A DNA stretch of 64,000 nucleotides from Rosa chinensis (lineage: Eukaryota; Streptophyta; Magnoliopsida; Rosales; Rosaceae), in NCBI RefSeq assembly GCF_002994745.2, contig NC_037094.1:6246001-6310000 (forward strand). Reading direction: 5' to 3'. A model generated the notes under the pieces. The model was not told where the DNA came from and searched no databases. It worked only from the letters and a program-made list of their open reading frames with translations. Numbering within the stretch: position 1 is the stretch's first letter; each line of letters starts with the position of its first letter. Shown piece after piece: positions 22,455 through 35,294 of this stretch. A program made the position numbers and the translations under genes.

Positions 22455-22960
22455 CTACCCCTCAGAAGCAGGTGCATCTGGAACTGCAGGCTCTGCTTGT
22501 TGTGGAGCAGCAGCCTCTGCTAGTTGCACAGCTGTGGGCTTTGCTTCGGAAACTGGACTTCTTGTTTGGGCAGCATTTGAATCCACTTCCATGGCAGAAG
22601 CTCTGGGTGGGGAAGCTGGCTGCACCTCCATCTCTGGGTAAGCAGCCTTGAACCGTGCACGCAAGCGTTCATCAACCAATCGTACACCACTCAGTTGATT
22701 ACCGAGTGACATCCTCCTGATACAAGATAGTTGAGAGAAAATGATGAAACCACCAACGGCCAAGATATGTGTTGGCAAATAAATGAAAGACCAGAAAGCT
22801 TCATTTTGTACTTGAGACTTGACAATTTCCAACCCTTACTAAAGAGTTGCACATGATTAATCGCATATCACTTTTGACCCAAAGTGTACATAAGACTATG
22901 CTAGATTCAGACTTCATTGGTCCTCAAAGCAACAACATCTATCACATCTTAACTGGACTG

Positions 22961-23002
<42 letters not shown>

Positions 23003-24070
23003 CCATCAACAATAATGAAGGAACTGATGTATCAATCACAACCATTGATCAAGAAAGCATACCCTGCATGAGTGTTGTGCATGCGTGCAAACAGTTCCAG
23101 CTTCCTTGTCCTTGGGACTAATCCTCTCCAGCAAAGGATACATCTACAGGAATGCATGTACATTAAGTCAAATTTGTCTGTATCATGTAACCTGAACTTA
23201 CTCTTACTTCATCAGGAAAAGTATAATGAACAGATATTTAAATGGACTAATTATAGCATTCATATTACACTAACCTCGCCTGGCTTACGGTCTGTCTCTC
23301 TGACCACAGCAACAATGACATCAGCATCAATATTCCTATTTACCAATGGATCCCCTTTTATTCCAACGAGGCAATGCTCCTTGCTATGATTTAGCCAGTG
23401 GCCGGTACGTGCGCCCAGTTCTAATTATTCGTTGAAGTTGATTAGTTTTCACCCAAATCATCTCCTCGATCAATACGCTTGTATACCCAAAGTTCTAATT
23501 AAACTGGTAAGAAATAGAGTAAGCCTCTTTGGTTAAACATTTATGAACCATATAGTTGACAGATGGCTAAATTAAACATATACCATTCACGTCCAAGCTC
23601 CATCACACGTCCAGAGACCCAAAGAAAAATCAGATCATCAGTCTGCAATGCCGGAACATTAACAGCGCACATTTCATCATCAGCTATAGTTCCCATAAGG
23701 CAATTCCATATGAATGTCCCATGGCGGATCAGCCATTATGACTCCGAACTGTCCCAAAATATCCATTCTAAAATTGTGGATATCACGGTTAATCCATTGT
23801 GGTTGACCAAGTTCTACCTCAGAACAATATTCAGCACGCTGCTTTACTGGTTTAGGGGGAGCCATCATGTTTGACACATCTGGTGTTGAATCGAGCTCAT
23901 AATGTACATATTTGCATGCCCAACAGTGGAGACAAAAAGTTCATTACTCAATGTAAATGTAGTCGATTATAACATAGTTAGTTTATGAATACAGTAATGA
24001 GGGTAAAGTCTACCTTCATGTGACGGCAGGTATCAAGAAAAGAACAGTCTCCTAAATTAAGATCAGTATG
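22455..24070 (-). pseudogene. MTA: MTA (m6A mRNA methyltransferase, METTL3 orthologue) C-terminal pseudogene
   Basis: Minus-strand exons are clearly those of plant MTA, the catalytic subunit that methylates adenosine in mRNA. In order: LGDCSFLDTCRHMK (near 24045), CKYVHYELDSTPDVS and QRAEYCSEVELGQPQWIN (23910-23790), VIMADPPWDIHMELPYG with the DPPW catalytic motif (near 23720), [16 protein letters not shown] (near 23390), the LLERISP exon (near 23120), and MSLGNQLSGVRLVDERLRAR to the stop at 22455. Introns are retained, so it is not a processed copy. It is broken by an extra base after LPYG, a shift in the YKRI...[15 protein letters not shown] exon, a 4-base insertion before HWLNH, and an extra A in ISP-RTRKLELF. 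The N-terminal half is absent. A functional MTA is expected elsewhere in the genome. Confidence 0.9.
22966..23000. repeat. (TA)n microsatellite
   Basis: An AT dinucleotide run within an intron-like stretch of the MTA pseudogene. Confidence 0.9.
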
Positions 24071-25208
24071 TTAGAGCAATTATGCGCCTAAAATGAACCT
24101 GGAAGGAGAGAAGATATATAGAACATAATGTAAAAGAGGTAAAGTCATAGAAACACCAAGATCAAAGTTAGACAAGCATAATTTCAGATTAACAGCAGAT
24201 ATACAATCACCCAAATAAATAAAGGTACACCGGAAGACAAGTTTAAACGAGTTCCCACAGAAGAGAGTTACTAGAACTGAAGCCAGCGTTCAGATAAATT
24301 TCCATTTTTAAAACATGTAAACCGAAATCAATGGTACCATCTTCCAAGATCACAGGCTGATACTAAAAATTAAAGAAGAGCTCATTCACATAGCAAGGTT
24401 ACACTACCCGGTAAAAAACTAGAAAATTCCGCATTGCTTTATTAGCTTGTCAGAAGATCCTAGAGAAGGCGTTCAAGCTTTGACTAGATATATGTATCAA
24501 TACATCATCTAATTAAATAGAAAATGTACAGGATAAATGATACCAGAAGCATGCATGCAGTCTGCATGATGCAGAATTCTAATCACTACTTATTCCAGGA
24601 CTTAGGAACATATGATTGTATGTTTGAACTGTCCTTGAAAATACTGCTAAGAGACCATATTTTTTACTGACCTTATCACAATTCACAACTGAACACGGAA
24701 TTAGATTGACGTCGGCAGTCCTCTTTTGTTAGGGATGAGCAGTATTCCTTCAATTGCGAACCACTTTTAGTTTTGAACTGAGACAAAAAGAAAAGAACTT
24801 CAATAATCTGTAAAATTTAGAGTCTGAGAGAAAGGCTTACAGTTCATATATAGAACAGCAAGTAGAGTATAAAATGTAGGCATTATTTTAACTTCAGAGC
24901 TTCTTTGAGGATGCAACCAATCTCACCAAAAAAAAAAAAAAAAACTGAGTCCTACACTCCTACTTGCAACACGATGAACAAATGATAAGCAAAAACAAGA
25001 TGTCTTCAAGAGCCAAGTACAAGATAACTAATAATTCGGTGAGCCTAGGTTAGAAGATTTTTCTAATTTTTTTTAAAGAGCAAAAAAAAAAGTAATTGTC
25101 AATTTTCAATTGATACTCAAACAATAATTGGTTAAGGGCTAAATAAGTTACCAAATTTTAAATATTTTGGACCATTGGATATGTTACTAATCCAATAGTT
25201 CAAAATAT
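24071..25208. other. Spacer without recognised gene
   Basis: AT-rich sequence with several A runs, upstream of the MTA fragment where its missing N-terminal exons would lie. I could not read any of them. Confidence 0.5.
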
Positions 25209-25560
25209 TTAACAAAATGAAGGTATGGCAAATACTCGGATACCTAAGAAAATTCCGTAAAGGAGGTCCCCCGTTTTCGACTTGTGCAACTCCCTACAAG
25301 TCTTCTCACTCAGCAATGCCTTAAGGTCCTTCATCTCCTCCTCCTCTTCGCTCTTCATGCTCTTATTCGGCATTCCACCTTTCTGCCCCATATATTGGGT
25401 CTATGCATTATATTGGAGACCCAATCATGGCCCGAATCACCGAAAGCGGGTTCCCGCTCTCGTCCATGGGATTGAAATCTGGGGTCGGGTCGGGTTTGGA
25501 AGAAAGGTTGGGGCTTTCGGAGGAGGCGGCGAAGGGAGGAGAGGAATGTCACATTTTATA
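25209..25560 (-). pseudogene. Unidentified exon-like fragment
   Basis: On the minus strand two overlapping frames, one with LSSLRRLLRKPQPFFQTRPD and one with KSEEEEEMKDLKALLSEKT followed by RELHKSKTGDLLYGIFL, look like a coding first exon broken by a frame change, ending near a GTATCC donor. I do not recognise the protein. It may be an orphan exon or chance. Confidence 0.3.
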
Positions 25561-25704
25561 CGAGTGAAAGAAATTAGAAGTAGTAAAATTTTGTTGCCTT
25601 CAGTCACAAGGAAAAAAATATAATTTAGAGTATAGATTGAATTCATGCAGTGTGGTAACACGTACCTATTAATATTCCATTGTTAGTTGAGATTATCAAC
25701 ATTG

Positions 25705-25738
<34 letters not shown>

Positions 25739-25978
25739 CAGCCTGATATGAATTATGTTGTGTTAATGTATTAAATGTGTTATAGAAAAGTAAATTCAAA
25801 CTCAGCTGACTTAAGACTTGCTCGCAAGTGAAAATTCAAACACTCATTTGGAACTAAATCATTAGTATTTCTATAGCTATTCATGGCAATTCTTACACAA
25901 GTAGCTAAAAGTTTGATATACAATTTCTTCAAGTGTAAATAGGGTAGCCTTCAACCACCACCTTCATCTCAAAAAAAA

Positions 25979-26855
25979 AAAAAAGCCTTCAACCACCACC
26001 CCTGTGGCTGTAGGACATTGAGCCAAGGGACACCCATCAAGGTCAGTTCCCCACCAGCTGGGACTAATGTCTTCCAATCCAACGGTAAAATACAACAGTA
26101 CCCCCAAAAAGGTAAGACCAGCATCAAGTGCCACAGAAAGAACATAGTTGTGTCTCCTCCACCAATCTGGTCTATACCTAATATTACTTGTACGCTACAA
26201 AACCAGAGAGAAAACCCAAAATGATCCAAGAAGCTAAGTGTAGTTAACCGCAGTAGCCAGTGGCCAGTCCCGATTATTAAAACCGGCATGTTGATGAGTC
26301 GAATCCACTTCTTTTGTGGAAATGCCGTAGCAGCTAACCAAACTAGAACTGGAGCAATTGCACCAGCTAGGAAGAACCAGTTCACTGCTGCATATGTGCC
26401 CAAGTCCCCAGATATTCCTCGTGGACCGATATGGGGTGATGACAGCCGCACCGTAAAAGAGTGTCCATAGGGCAAGTCCAACCTGATGTTGTGCCAGTAC
26501 ATATGGGGGAATGGTCTCCATTAGCCACCATGCCGTGGACAAGTAGACAAGCCTGGCGATAACGGTTCCAACAACCTTAGTAATGAAACCTGTGAGACGT
26601 GAGTAACAGGAACGGAATCATATAAAGGAAACTATTGAGAAAAGGATCAAAGAGTTGGAGCTGACCTGTGCCATGAACATAGTTCTAGGAGGGATTTTCA
26701 TGTAGTGACCAAGCTTAAAGTCTTGCAAAAATGTGATGGCTGGACTCTGGAGTCATAATTATGTAGCCAGACTTTGAAGCACATATTAGCAACCGGATAT
26801 CCTGGGTAGATGTACCCTGTTATGTACTCAGTAATGATATTCAAGCCTGGTGTCT
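25979..26855 (-). pseudogene. Oligopeptide transporter (OPT family) C-terminal pseudogene
   Basis: Minus-strand blocks match the C-terminal part of plant OPT transporters, plasma-membrane proton-coupled peptide carriers. TPGLNIITEYITGYIYPGYP lies near 26840, then VVGTVIARL..STAWWLMETIP (about 26575-26515), the IGPRGISGDLGTYAAVNWFF block with APVLVWLA, KKWIRLINMPVLI and TAVNYT, and a last hydrophobic stretch. The frame shifts between METIP and the YWHNIR block, again at GTG/ATAVNYT near 26250, and in the KTLSLVTT stretch. The tail runs into an A-rich repeat. The N-terminal membrane helices are missing. It is a dead gene fragment. Confidence 0.85.
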
Positions 26856-27780
26856 GTCATAAATAAGAAACATAAAGCTTGAATGAGTGCATGAAAATGG
26901 GACATTTGCTGGAAGTATAATCAAATGCATGCGACGAGAGATCAGTTTGTGATGGCTGTTAGACTGACGTGATAACCAACTACACCACGAAACCTATGGT
27001 TGGCAATTGCGTTCAAACTTTTTACTCGACAGATTCAGCCAAATGGAAAAGACAGATCCTAAACTTCGTTGTCGTTTGAAGAACCAATCCAAGATGTGGC
27101 GATACGAGTCCCGTTTGAGGAAGAGTACTAATGCTCTCTTCATTTTGAGCGTATTAACATTAGTTTCTGCAATTCAACGTGTCATACGTATAGAGCTGAC
27201 ATCATTTCAAGTTATACATATTATGTCACCACATCCAGAATACCAAATACATAACTCAATACTCATTTCGTGTAGATCCCATCGTTGTATGTCATAGATC
27301 CCACATGTTACATTACATATACTAACAGGAATACTGAATAACACATGTTACATACATGTATTCTTCCTGTGCCTACTTATAGTTTTCACCTAGGGAGTAG
27401 AAAAGCAAGGCATGAGAAATGCATATCCAGAGTTGCAAGAAGATATTCTTTCATAGATTCACATACTTGTATGAAGAAACACAGCTATACAAGCGCCCAT
27501 CCACAATAAGGCAACAAAAGATAGATAAATGCATGACATTGATCATTTGACTGAAAAATTCCTGTGGGTACAACAATGATGAAATATAACTAATGCATGA
27601 ATGCCCATATATTATGACTTTCACCAAATTCCAACATAACTACGAGCAAGTATACAGAATGACTACAAAAGGCAAAAGAAACCCGACTCTATGACAATTG
27701 AAATGTAACAAATGCAGTGTACTTTCAGACCCAAATTCTGGTGAGAAGGAAAAATAAGACCAAAGATTTGGGGAGAAAAT
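26856..27780. other. Spacer, no gene recognised
   Basis: No coding pattern or repeat with clear boundaries. Part of the right side may be the distal 3' untranslated region of the importin gene. Confidence 0.5.
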
Positions 27781-28237
27781 GGCAGGACTTTATAGCTCCA
27801 TCTCAAGGGCTCCAACTCCTGAACCAAACCTTTACCATCATCATAACTTCATAGGAATGAAACAGCTACGCCAGCCCACAAAACACGGCATCGGTAGGGT
27901 GCAATGGGGTATATGTATATATATTCTTCTATCTCATTCCTCCAACACCACTTTCTTTTCTTCTATAAGATCATCTTTTTCTGCCAAGATAGCAGAGACA
28001 CAGAGGCCATCACCACCAACTTCCTCCAATGCAATGCCAAACAAGAAAATAAAGAAATGAACAAAAAGAAAAAAAGACCCGACTCCGCGCTGGTGATTTT
28101 GATATACCGACTGCCTGTTGACGCAAATGTACCAGCCCAAAAATGGTGATGACCTGACTCATGATATGCAATGCCCGACCCCAACTCACGACACCCAAAT
28201 GCATGCAAGAACGAGAATGTACTAGATAGCAGTGGCC

Positions 28238-30951
28238 TCAAAACGATATTGCCCGACGAATGGCCAACTGCACCCATTCACCAGCTTCCTTGACCAAATT
28301 ATCCTCTGACTGGAGACATTCATTTAGGAAGCCTCTGCTTGATACACATTGCTGAATTAACGGAGCTGCATTACCACCCAAGGTATCAGCTAGATCTCCA
28401 AGTACCCCAATGGCAGTCTTCATGACCACATCATCCCTACAATACCAAATAAAAAGATCAGAAATTAATCAGCATTATTAAAAGAAAAGAAGGCATCATA
28501 AATTGAAGGTATAGGATGTGAAAGAGCTTACATGTCCTTAGCCATGTATAAACTATCCAAGAACTGGAGAATATGAGGTGCATGAGGCATCAATAATTGG
28601 CTCTTTGCGGAGCCCTTAAATCCTTGTAAGATACCAGAGTATGCCTCCAAAATTCCATTCCTCAAAGTATTTGTGTACTCTATTATATCATCATCAGCAC
28701 CTGATGTCTGGACTGAAAGTTCTGCCGCACTCTGAAGCATGGGCATGGCATACATCAAATACTTGTCGAAATTCTCCCCAATGGCCAAAGCTAGGTCACC
28801 AAAGCATGAAAATATTGGAGGCTTCACAGATCGGTGCAACTGGTTGCTTGACAAATTCTTGAGGAGCTGGGTCATTATCCCATCACAATAAGGCAATATT
28901 TTATCTTCCAAAGCCCTAGATATATCCCCCACCACACCAACTGTTATAGCACAAACCTGATAGTCCTCAAAGTTTTGGAGGCCCATTTCTAAATATTTGT
29001 AGAATTCAGACATGTACTTTGCAAAATCAGAGCCAGTCGAATAGGCAAGAGCTCCAATGGCAAGCATAGCCTCCTCATGCGCTGTGGCACTTTTACAAGA
29101 AAATACTCTCAAGAAAAGTTGCATCATCTGGTCAGCATACTGCATGAAGACATATTTAGTTGGTTCAGATGACCCTAGCTTTTGTATGATGACCTGCAAG
29201 CAACCACAGAGAAGGCCTTGTAGTTCATTCTGCTTGTCTCTTTCATCAGATGAAAGCCTATGTGCCTCAAGAGTCTGGTGGAGTTCATTCATAATAATAG
29301 GAACTAATTGCATCACCATTGGAGCAGTCTCATCCGTGCAGCACCTTACAACTTCATTCAGACTCTCATAGGCTGCAGTTCGAAGGCGGGATTCTCCAGC
29401 ATCTTCTCGATGAGTCACATCAAGAAGTGCCCCGATGATATCCTGGAAAAAGGGAGTCAGCTGGGTGGATGAAGACCCTGAATCCTCGAAACCCTGCGCC
29501 AAGAAATATAAAGCACCACAGGCTTTCTCAGCAACATTTGGTACATCTTTCATGCTCTGAAGAAGAACTGTGATAATCTGTTGACAATTTGCTTGGGTAA
29601 TTATGGGTGTCTCATAAGTTGACCCATGTAGAAACTCAAATATCCTCCCAAGGGTCCAACCAGTAGTGTCCTTCACATGGTTGTTTGGGTCTTTCATCAG
29701 GGCATTTAGCATAAAATTCAAAGCATGATTAACAAGAGTCATTAGCTTCTCAGGGGATGGGCCTTCCAAAACTGAACCAAAAGCATAGGTGGCTGCCTCC
29801 CTCTGCCTCCAATCTGGTTTCGAAATATTCTCCTCAATAAATGGCATTACAAGCGGCACAACATCATCACCAACTGTCCGTGCTACCAAGCCCAAGCAAG
29901 TGCCACCAGCCATGGCAATATTCCAGGCCCCTTCATCCTGATCTTGATCCTCTTCCTGCTTAAGAAGTGTCTCCAATAACAAGGGGATGAGAGCAGGAAG
30001 TGCTTGCTTAATAAAATAAAAGCAAGGAATAACAGAATCCCCAGTGAAATCACCACCATATTCTTCTAGAATGTCAATCTCCTCATCACAAATTGAACTC
30101 CAAAACTCAATAGCTTGAAGCGCAACAGGTTCTTCATCTTCCTTGACAGCCTTTGCAGTTATGGTGAAAATATCTTGGATGTATGGAGACAATTTCTCAT
30201 AGTATGTCGAAGATATAGAAACCAAACATTCAAATGCTGCTTGTCGAATCTTTACCTCAGGGGAAAGAGTAGCCTCACATACAACTCTCATTATGTAATC
30301 ACGTTCCGTATCATTGGAGAAGTTCGCCTGAGCAAAACCCAAAGCATTATAAAGAGCTCGTGTAGCAGCAAGCCTGACATCATTATTACTCTCGGAAGAG
30401 TTCATGCCCTGAACAACAGCTGTAAGTATTTTGTTGACATGATCTTGCTCTATCACCTCTGGGGAGACCTCCTCGCATATGTATCCAAGAGTTTCAAGAG
30501 TTGCCTGTCTCGTTTGAGCCGGAAGCTGATTATTATTTGACAGCAGAGCTTCTATCAGTTCAGGCCAATGTTTGAGTGGCAACTCAATGCCTGCAAGCTT
30601 TGCAATGACTTGAGATGCAGTTGATCGAGCATCATGGGCAGGAGATGATAAAGTCTTTAACAGGAACGCTCTAATTTGGGTCTTTGCATTTGGGTCCAGA
30701 GCAACCCATCTTTGTGCAAGTTCAAACTTTCTATGCTGTTCTTTGGCATCCAATGCATTCTTTAGAATTAGACCTGCTAACTTTCGACTCTCAACAGGCT
30801 TGTCATCATTAGCTAATTCTGCAGCAAGAGAGAACAGGAAACTCGGAAGATTTTGCTCTTGAAACTGTCTTATGTTCTCTTCAGCATGCTTGCGTACATT
30901 TCCATCCACTGCTTGGGCATTTAAAAGAAACTGGGTAATTTCCATCGCCAT
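28238..30951 (-). CDS. KPNB1: Importin subunit beta-1 (karyopherin beta)
   Basis: Two coding exons, 28532-30951 and 28238-28436, give 872 residues, the normal importin-beta length. The junction splits an ATG (GACAT|G) with a GTAAGC donor and a TTGTAG acceptor. The protein is a string of HEAT repeats: N-terminal importin-beta domain with ESRKLAGLILKNALDAKEQH, the acidic loop EEDQDQDEGAWNIAMAGGTC, a middle with KPDWRQREAATYAFGSVLEG, and the C-terminal end GDLADTLGGNAAPLIQQCVS. It carries cargo-importin alpha complexes through nuclear pores and releases them on binding Ran-GTP. A 5' UTR intron is visible between a GTGAGT donor at 31674 and a CAG acceptor just upstream of the ATG (exon resumes at 30957). 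The gene looks intact. The closest match from memory is Arabidopsis AtKPNB1. Confidence 0.95.
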
Positions 30952-30957
30952 TGGGAT

Positions 30958-31674
30958 CTGGAGTCAAGAATAAATGCATCGCATAAGTGTCAATCGAGAA
31001 AGCATTTAAGGCTAACGATATAAAACTGGAAACAAGCAACCAAATCATACGTATCAGTCCGACACATAACTGCCAGAAGTTCTCAAGATACAAGGCGACA
31101 AATTTCAAATTTACAACAAAGTAATTGATAATCAATTCCCTTATGCAATCCACTCTTCAGCCTACTTATGAGACTCCAATTAACATCAGACTCAACTCTT
31201 ATAAGTTACACAAGAATAAAAATAAAAATTAGGACCCTTACCACTTTTAATGATATCCAAGCTTGTTTAATTAACGAATCGAAAACGAAAACTAACACAA
31301 TCATATCGTTTCTTCCTCATACCTACTGTGAAACCAGTCCCAACTTAGCAGAAGCCAAAGAAAACTAGTGCTAACAGTCTACTGCTCTTACCAATCAACA
31401 TAGTTAACAATCAAAATCGCAAACCGAGTACGAATTAGCAATCCAGTACACAAAAGCAATCGAAGATTGAAACCGATTGATTCCAATTCGAATCGATCAC
31501 AAATGAAACAGTAACCAAACAAAATCAATAACTCACGGATTCTAAAGATCAAGAATGAACGAAAACTAAGCAGAAAAAAGTAACAACGAATCTGGATCAA
31601 ACATTCAGATCACAGCACCAGGCTGATACAAAGTGGCAGCAACATAGAAAAACAAACCGAGAATTTGAACTCAC
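30958..31674 (-). other. 5' UTR intron of importin beta-1
   Basis: A GTGAGT donor follows the leader exon (about 31675-31830) and a CTCCAG acceptor lies six bases upstream of the start codon. Leader introns like this are common in strongly expressed plant genes. Confidence 0.65.
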
Positions 31675-31839
31675 CCCGAGTTGATGAATGGACTCGGTGG
31701 GACAGCGAGTCGGTGATCAATCCGAGTCAATAAGAAACACAAGTAGAAGAAGAAGAAGAAGCAGAGCGCGGCCACCAAACCCTAGCAGAGAGACAGTGAG
31801 AGAGAATAAAAGGCGGAATATTATTGCAAAAAAAAAAAG

Positions 31840-32578
31840 CTGGGATTTACACACAAAAACAGAAACAGCGAAATCTGATTATAATATAGTTTCTTTAGGT
31901 TTTCCACGCCATAATCTCGGCGTGTGGGAGCGTGCACTGTAGTGTAACTGGTTGAGTGTCGTTCGATTACTGGGCCGAGGGGGTTTTAAGCAGGCCCGGT
32001 TTGATAAAGGCGATGTTTATATGGGTACACGCGCTTCTGGGACGTGTGGGGTTTGTTGTCTTGGGTATTAACCGTATTATTATCACCGTTATTACTACAG
32101 TTATTTATTTTTTTTATGAGCTAATGAGCCGCTAATTTTTTTTATTTTTTTTTGTCATTTTTCTTTCTCATTTTCTTCTCTTTACGTAGGAGCCGGTGAG
32201 GTATGGTCCAACCGACCAAGACAAATTTGGTAGTTTTTCCGATTCATATGTTATATTTCCATATAATTTAACATAGCTTCTTAAGAAAAATATATATATA
32301 ATTTAACATAGATAATATAAAAAAATAAACAAAACAAACCAAAAATTGCCCAATACCATTTGGTCTAGTCGCATAGTCTCTCCTTTGTAAGTGAGAGATT
32401 CAACTCACGAAAAACTAGTTGTAGCATTTGAGTTGTTTATCTGATAAAAAAACATAAATTATTTGAGCTAGCATTCGTTCTCGTCAAGCATAGAGGCTAG
32501 TTTTAGATTCGTCAAGAACCTTCAACTGCATCTTCAATCTCTTTTAAATATAGGGAATTGAACTTGATGATATGAGTA
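31840..32578. other. Importin promoter region and spacer
   Basis: Divergent spacer upstream of importin beta. It is AT-rich and no clear core promoter element was picked out. Confidence 0.4.
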
Positions 32579-32588
32579 ATTTAAGAGA

Positions 32589-32999
32589 GAATCGCTCTAG
32601 AGTTAAACGATTAGCTTCGTATTAAGAACCTAACTATCTTTTAGACCAACTTTTCGGTCACATCTTGACATCTCCATTGTCCAAATTTTTTGTCCATATG
32701 AGTAGATCACTTCTGTAAATTTGTAGCCAAATTGATGATTGTTTGAGCATAAAACTACATTAAATCAATGGACGAACCGAATATGTCCAACAATAACCGT
32801 TCATGTGTATGATCAGTAAATCACAATTATGAATATCCAAACAATCATCAATTTAGCTGCAAATTTGTAGAAATAATCTAACCATATGGACTTAAAAAAT
32901 GAATGGTAGAGATATCGACATGTAATTGAAAAGTTTGTCTAAAAGATGGTTAATTTCTTAATACGAAACTAACCGTGTTAGCTCTATAACGCTGCTATG
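32589..32999. mobile_element. Mutator-like MITE with long inverted repeats
   Basis: A 411-bp unit whose two halves are inverted copies of each other. The left arm carries TTCGTATTAAGAA, CATCTTTTAGAC-like and ATTGATGATTGTTTG blocks; all recur in reverse complement in the right arm (for example CAAACAATCATCAAT near 32850). It is flanked by a 10-bp direct repeat ATTTAAGAGA (32579-32588 and 33000-33009), within the range for Mutator-type target duplications. A transcript across it would fold into a hairpin with arms of up to about 150 bases, making it a small-RNA source candidate. Confidence 0.75.
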
Positions 33000-33041
33000 A
33001 TTTAAGAGATTTCATGGTGTCATCTTGTTTCATTTATTGCT

Positions 33042-33200
33042 TCTTAAAATGGTGGTCTAGCAGTCTCCATTTCGGGACTTCAGCTTGGCCCCTCCTATGT
33101 CCAAGACAGGATTCAAACCTCATACCTATTATTGGTATATCTATGCAGCAGCTGCCTGTGAAAGAAGGCCAAGACTTGCCAACCTGACCACACCACTTCG
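33042..33200 (+). mobile_element. SINE-like insertion (159 bp)
   Basis: The insert lies between perfect 17-bp direct repeats TTGTTTCATTTATTGCT (33025-33041 and 33201-33217), a target duplication length typical of LINE-mobilised elements. Its start has a box A-like TGGTCTAGCAG (about 33053) and a box B-like GATTCAAACC about 60 bases on, suggesting a tRNA-derived SINE head. It lacks an A or T tail, which is unusual. Confidence 0.6.
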
Positions 33201-33217
33201 TTGTTTCATTTATTGCT

Positions 33218-34770
33218 ACTTAGTTATAGAGTAAGTCCGAAATTTTTTATCCTTTTTTTTTTTTCCTTAAATCTTTGACAAAGTCAATGTCGAAAACATT
33301 CACATTCCATGTGATACCATGACGAGATGTACTAGAAATACAGAAGAAATCTAAAAGACGCTTCAACCATTGACACTTAATGAGTAAGTTATCGTGACAA
33401 AACCCTTCTTCATATGTTAAGGTAAGATCATTTATAGGTTACTATTCATACTTGTCTAAATAAAATCCTTCCAGGCATATCGGAGGTCACAAACAATGTC
33501 ATTCGTACAAAAATGACTATGGATTGATTTCCTTATCTTTTAAATTTTCCTTCGAAGACTCTCATTAGAGTTTGAAAAGTTTCAAGAAGATTCTAAATTG
33601 TTTAGTGATCTAACTACATATCATATATATAAAAGATAAACCATGAACGGACACAATATATTTGAAATTTTTTATTGTGATAGCAATCATATAGCTAAAC
33701 AAGTATGATTTGCTTTAAATTTATAAAATGATCTAACAAAGTATGTAAGAGAAGCAAATGCATCTGTCTACGTGTTCTTGTCAAAGTGATGATTTTGTTT
33801 GAATCGTGAGGCAATTTGTTCACTTTATAGCATTGTTTACGGTGTACTAGGTAAATGATTTTAACTTAATTACTGGCTTTTAGTCATCTAATTGTGATTG
33901 CAGAAATAGAAAAGAAATAAAAAATTAATGGATGTGTACATAATTTTATTAGCGTATTAAACTATATCGATGATAACTAAACAAGTAATATGAATTTATG
34001 AATTTGACCGAATTTTACAAGTTTGATAACAACATATATAACAATCATGAAGCAAATGAGAGATTATCGATGATTGCAAGTTCTATATGACATCCTTTCA
34101 CTCTATTTAGATTAGGCACATGTTTCGCGAAGCAAATGGTGTAAGCCCACATGTTGCCTCATCTTACTAGATTGAATCATATTTATGATGTATGGTTAGA
34201 CAAGACTCGTGTTATTATTCGAGATGTACTCTATGGAAATTCTTGTAATTGTGCTACGTTTTCTCGATGCACCTTTTTTGTAATGTAATAAGTTTGATGT
34301 AGAGATGAGCCTCCTAAGTAATTGGGCTTCAAACCCCTTATAAAAAAATAAAAAATAAAAAACCAATCGCGTAGTAGTTGAGATGATGTGGTTTCGCCTT
34401 AACAGATGGTTTAGTTCTTAAGCCCATATTATGAAGTTAGCTGTTAGCCTATTGCTTATCATCAATCACTTGTTTAGCATGCCAAGATTGAGCTTGAAGT
34501 CCATTTCGGTCCGGTCAACTGGTCAACTTTTGGAAGTTCGAAGCTGAAACAGTCGGTGATGGCGTGGAGTATGGGTTGGAGACCTTGGTATCATGGTATG
34601 TCTCCTTGCCATGTCTACAAAGAAATTTTTATTTATTTATTTATTTATTATTATTATTTTCTTTTTTAAAGAAGAAGGAAATAAGAAAATAAGTGATTAA
34701 AGGGTTATCTATTTAATCAAATTTAATCAACGAATCTGATTTCATTTTTTGAGTAAAGGGCTGGTGCAAC
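33218..34770. other. Intergenic AT-rich sequence
   Basis: No gene. Around 34320-34362 a GGGCTTCAAACCCC stretch ends in an A-rich run, reminiscent of a retroelement tail but without a visible target duplication. Confidence 0.4.
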
Positions 34771-34777
34771 GAATCTG

Positions 34778-35055
34778 ATTTCATGTTAAGAATATCTATT
34801 AATTTTATTTGAAGAAACTTCTAAAATGCATTTTTCTATATGAGAAAAATAATTATTGACGATAAGTAATGTTCACTTGAGTAATGAAATTATGCTCTCA
34901 CTATTAAATTATCTTATTTCATGTCGGGAATATCTACTAATTTTAATCGAATAAACTTTTAGAATATATATTTTCAATATTGAAAAAATAATTAACGATG
35001 AACGATCAATTATGTTAACATGAATAAAGAAATTATGCTCAGTCACCGTTAAATT
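34778..35055 (+). repeat. Diverged tandem duplication, about 138-bp period
   Basis: TTCATGTTAAGAATATCTATTAATTTT (from about 34780) returns as a close variant about 138 bases later, and the following GAAATTATGCTC blocks also pair. Two old copies lie a few hundred bases upstream of the BiP promoter. Confidence 0.65.
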
Positions 35056-35294
35056 TAAATTCATTATTTTTTAATATCGTACAAAACTTCATATAAACCA
35101 ACACGTTTGTTTTTCTCGTAAGAAATTTACTGGTTGAACCGTAAAGCATGGCCAGAGGTTGCTTGGAAGGCAACTCCAAATACTTCTCGCGCGATCACCA
35201 GCCACGTAAACACACTCTCGGTCAATCAACGGTCGAGATCATCCCAACATGAGGTCTAATCCCATTGGCCAGACAAATCAGTCCTCGCAAGACG

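Noticed and set aside
22429..22641. Plus-strand open frame rich in Ala and Ser
   Set aside because: It is antisense to the last MTA pseudogene exon.
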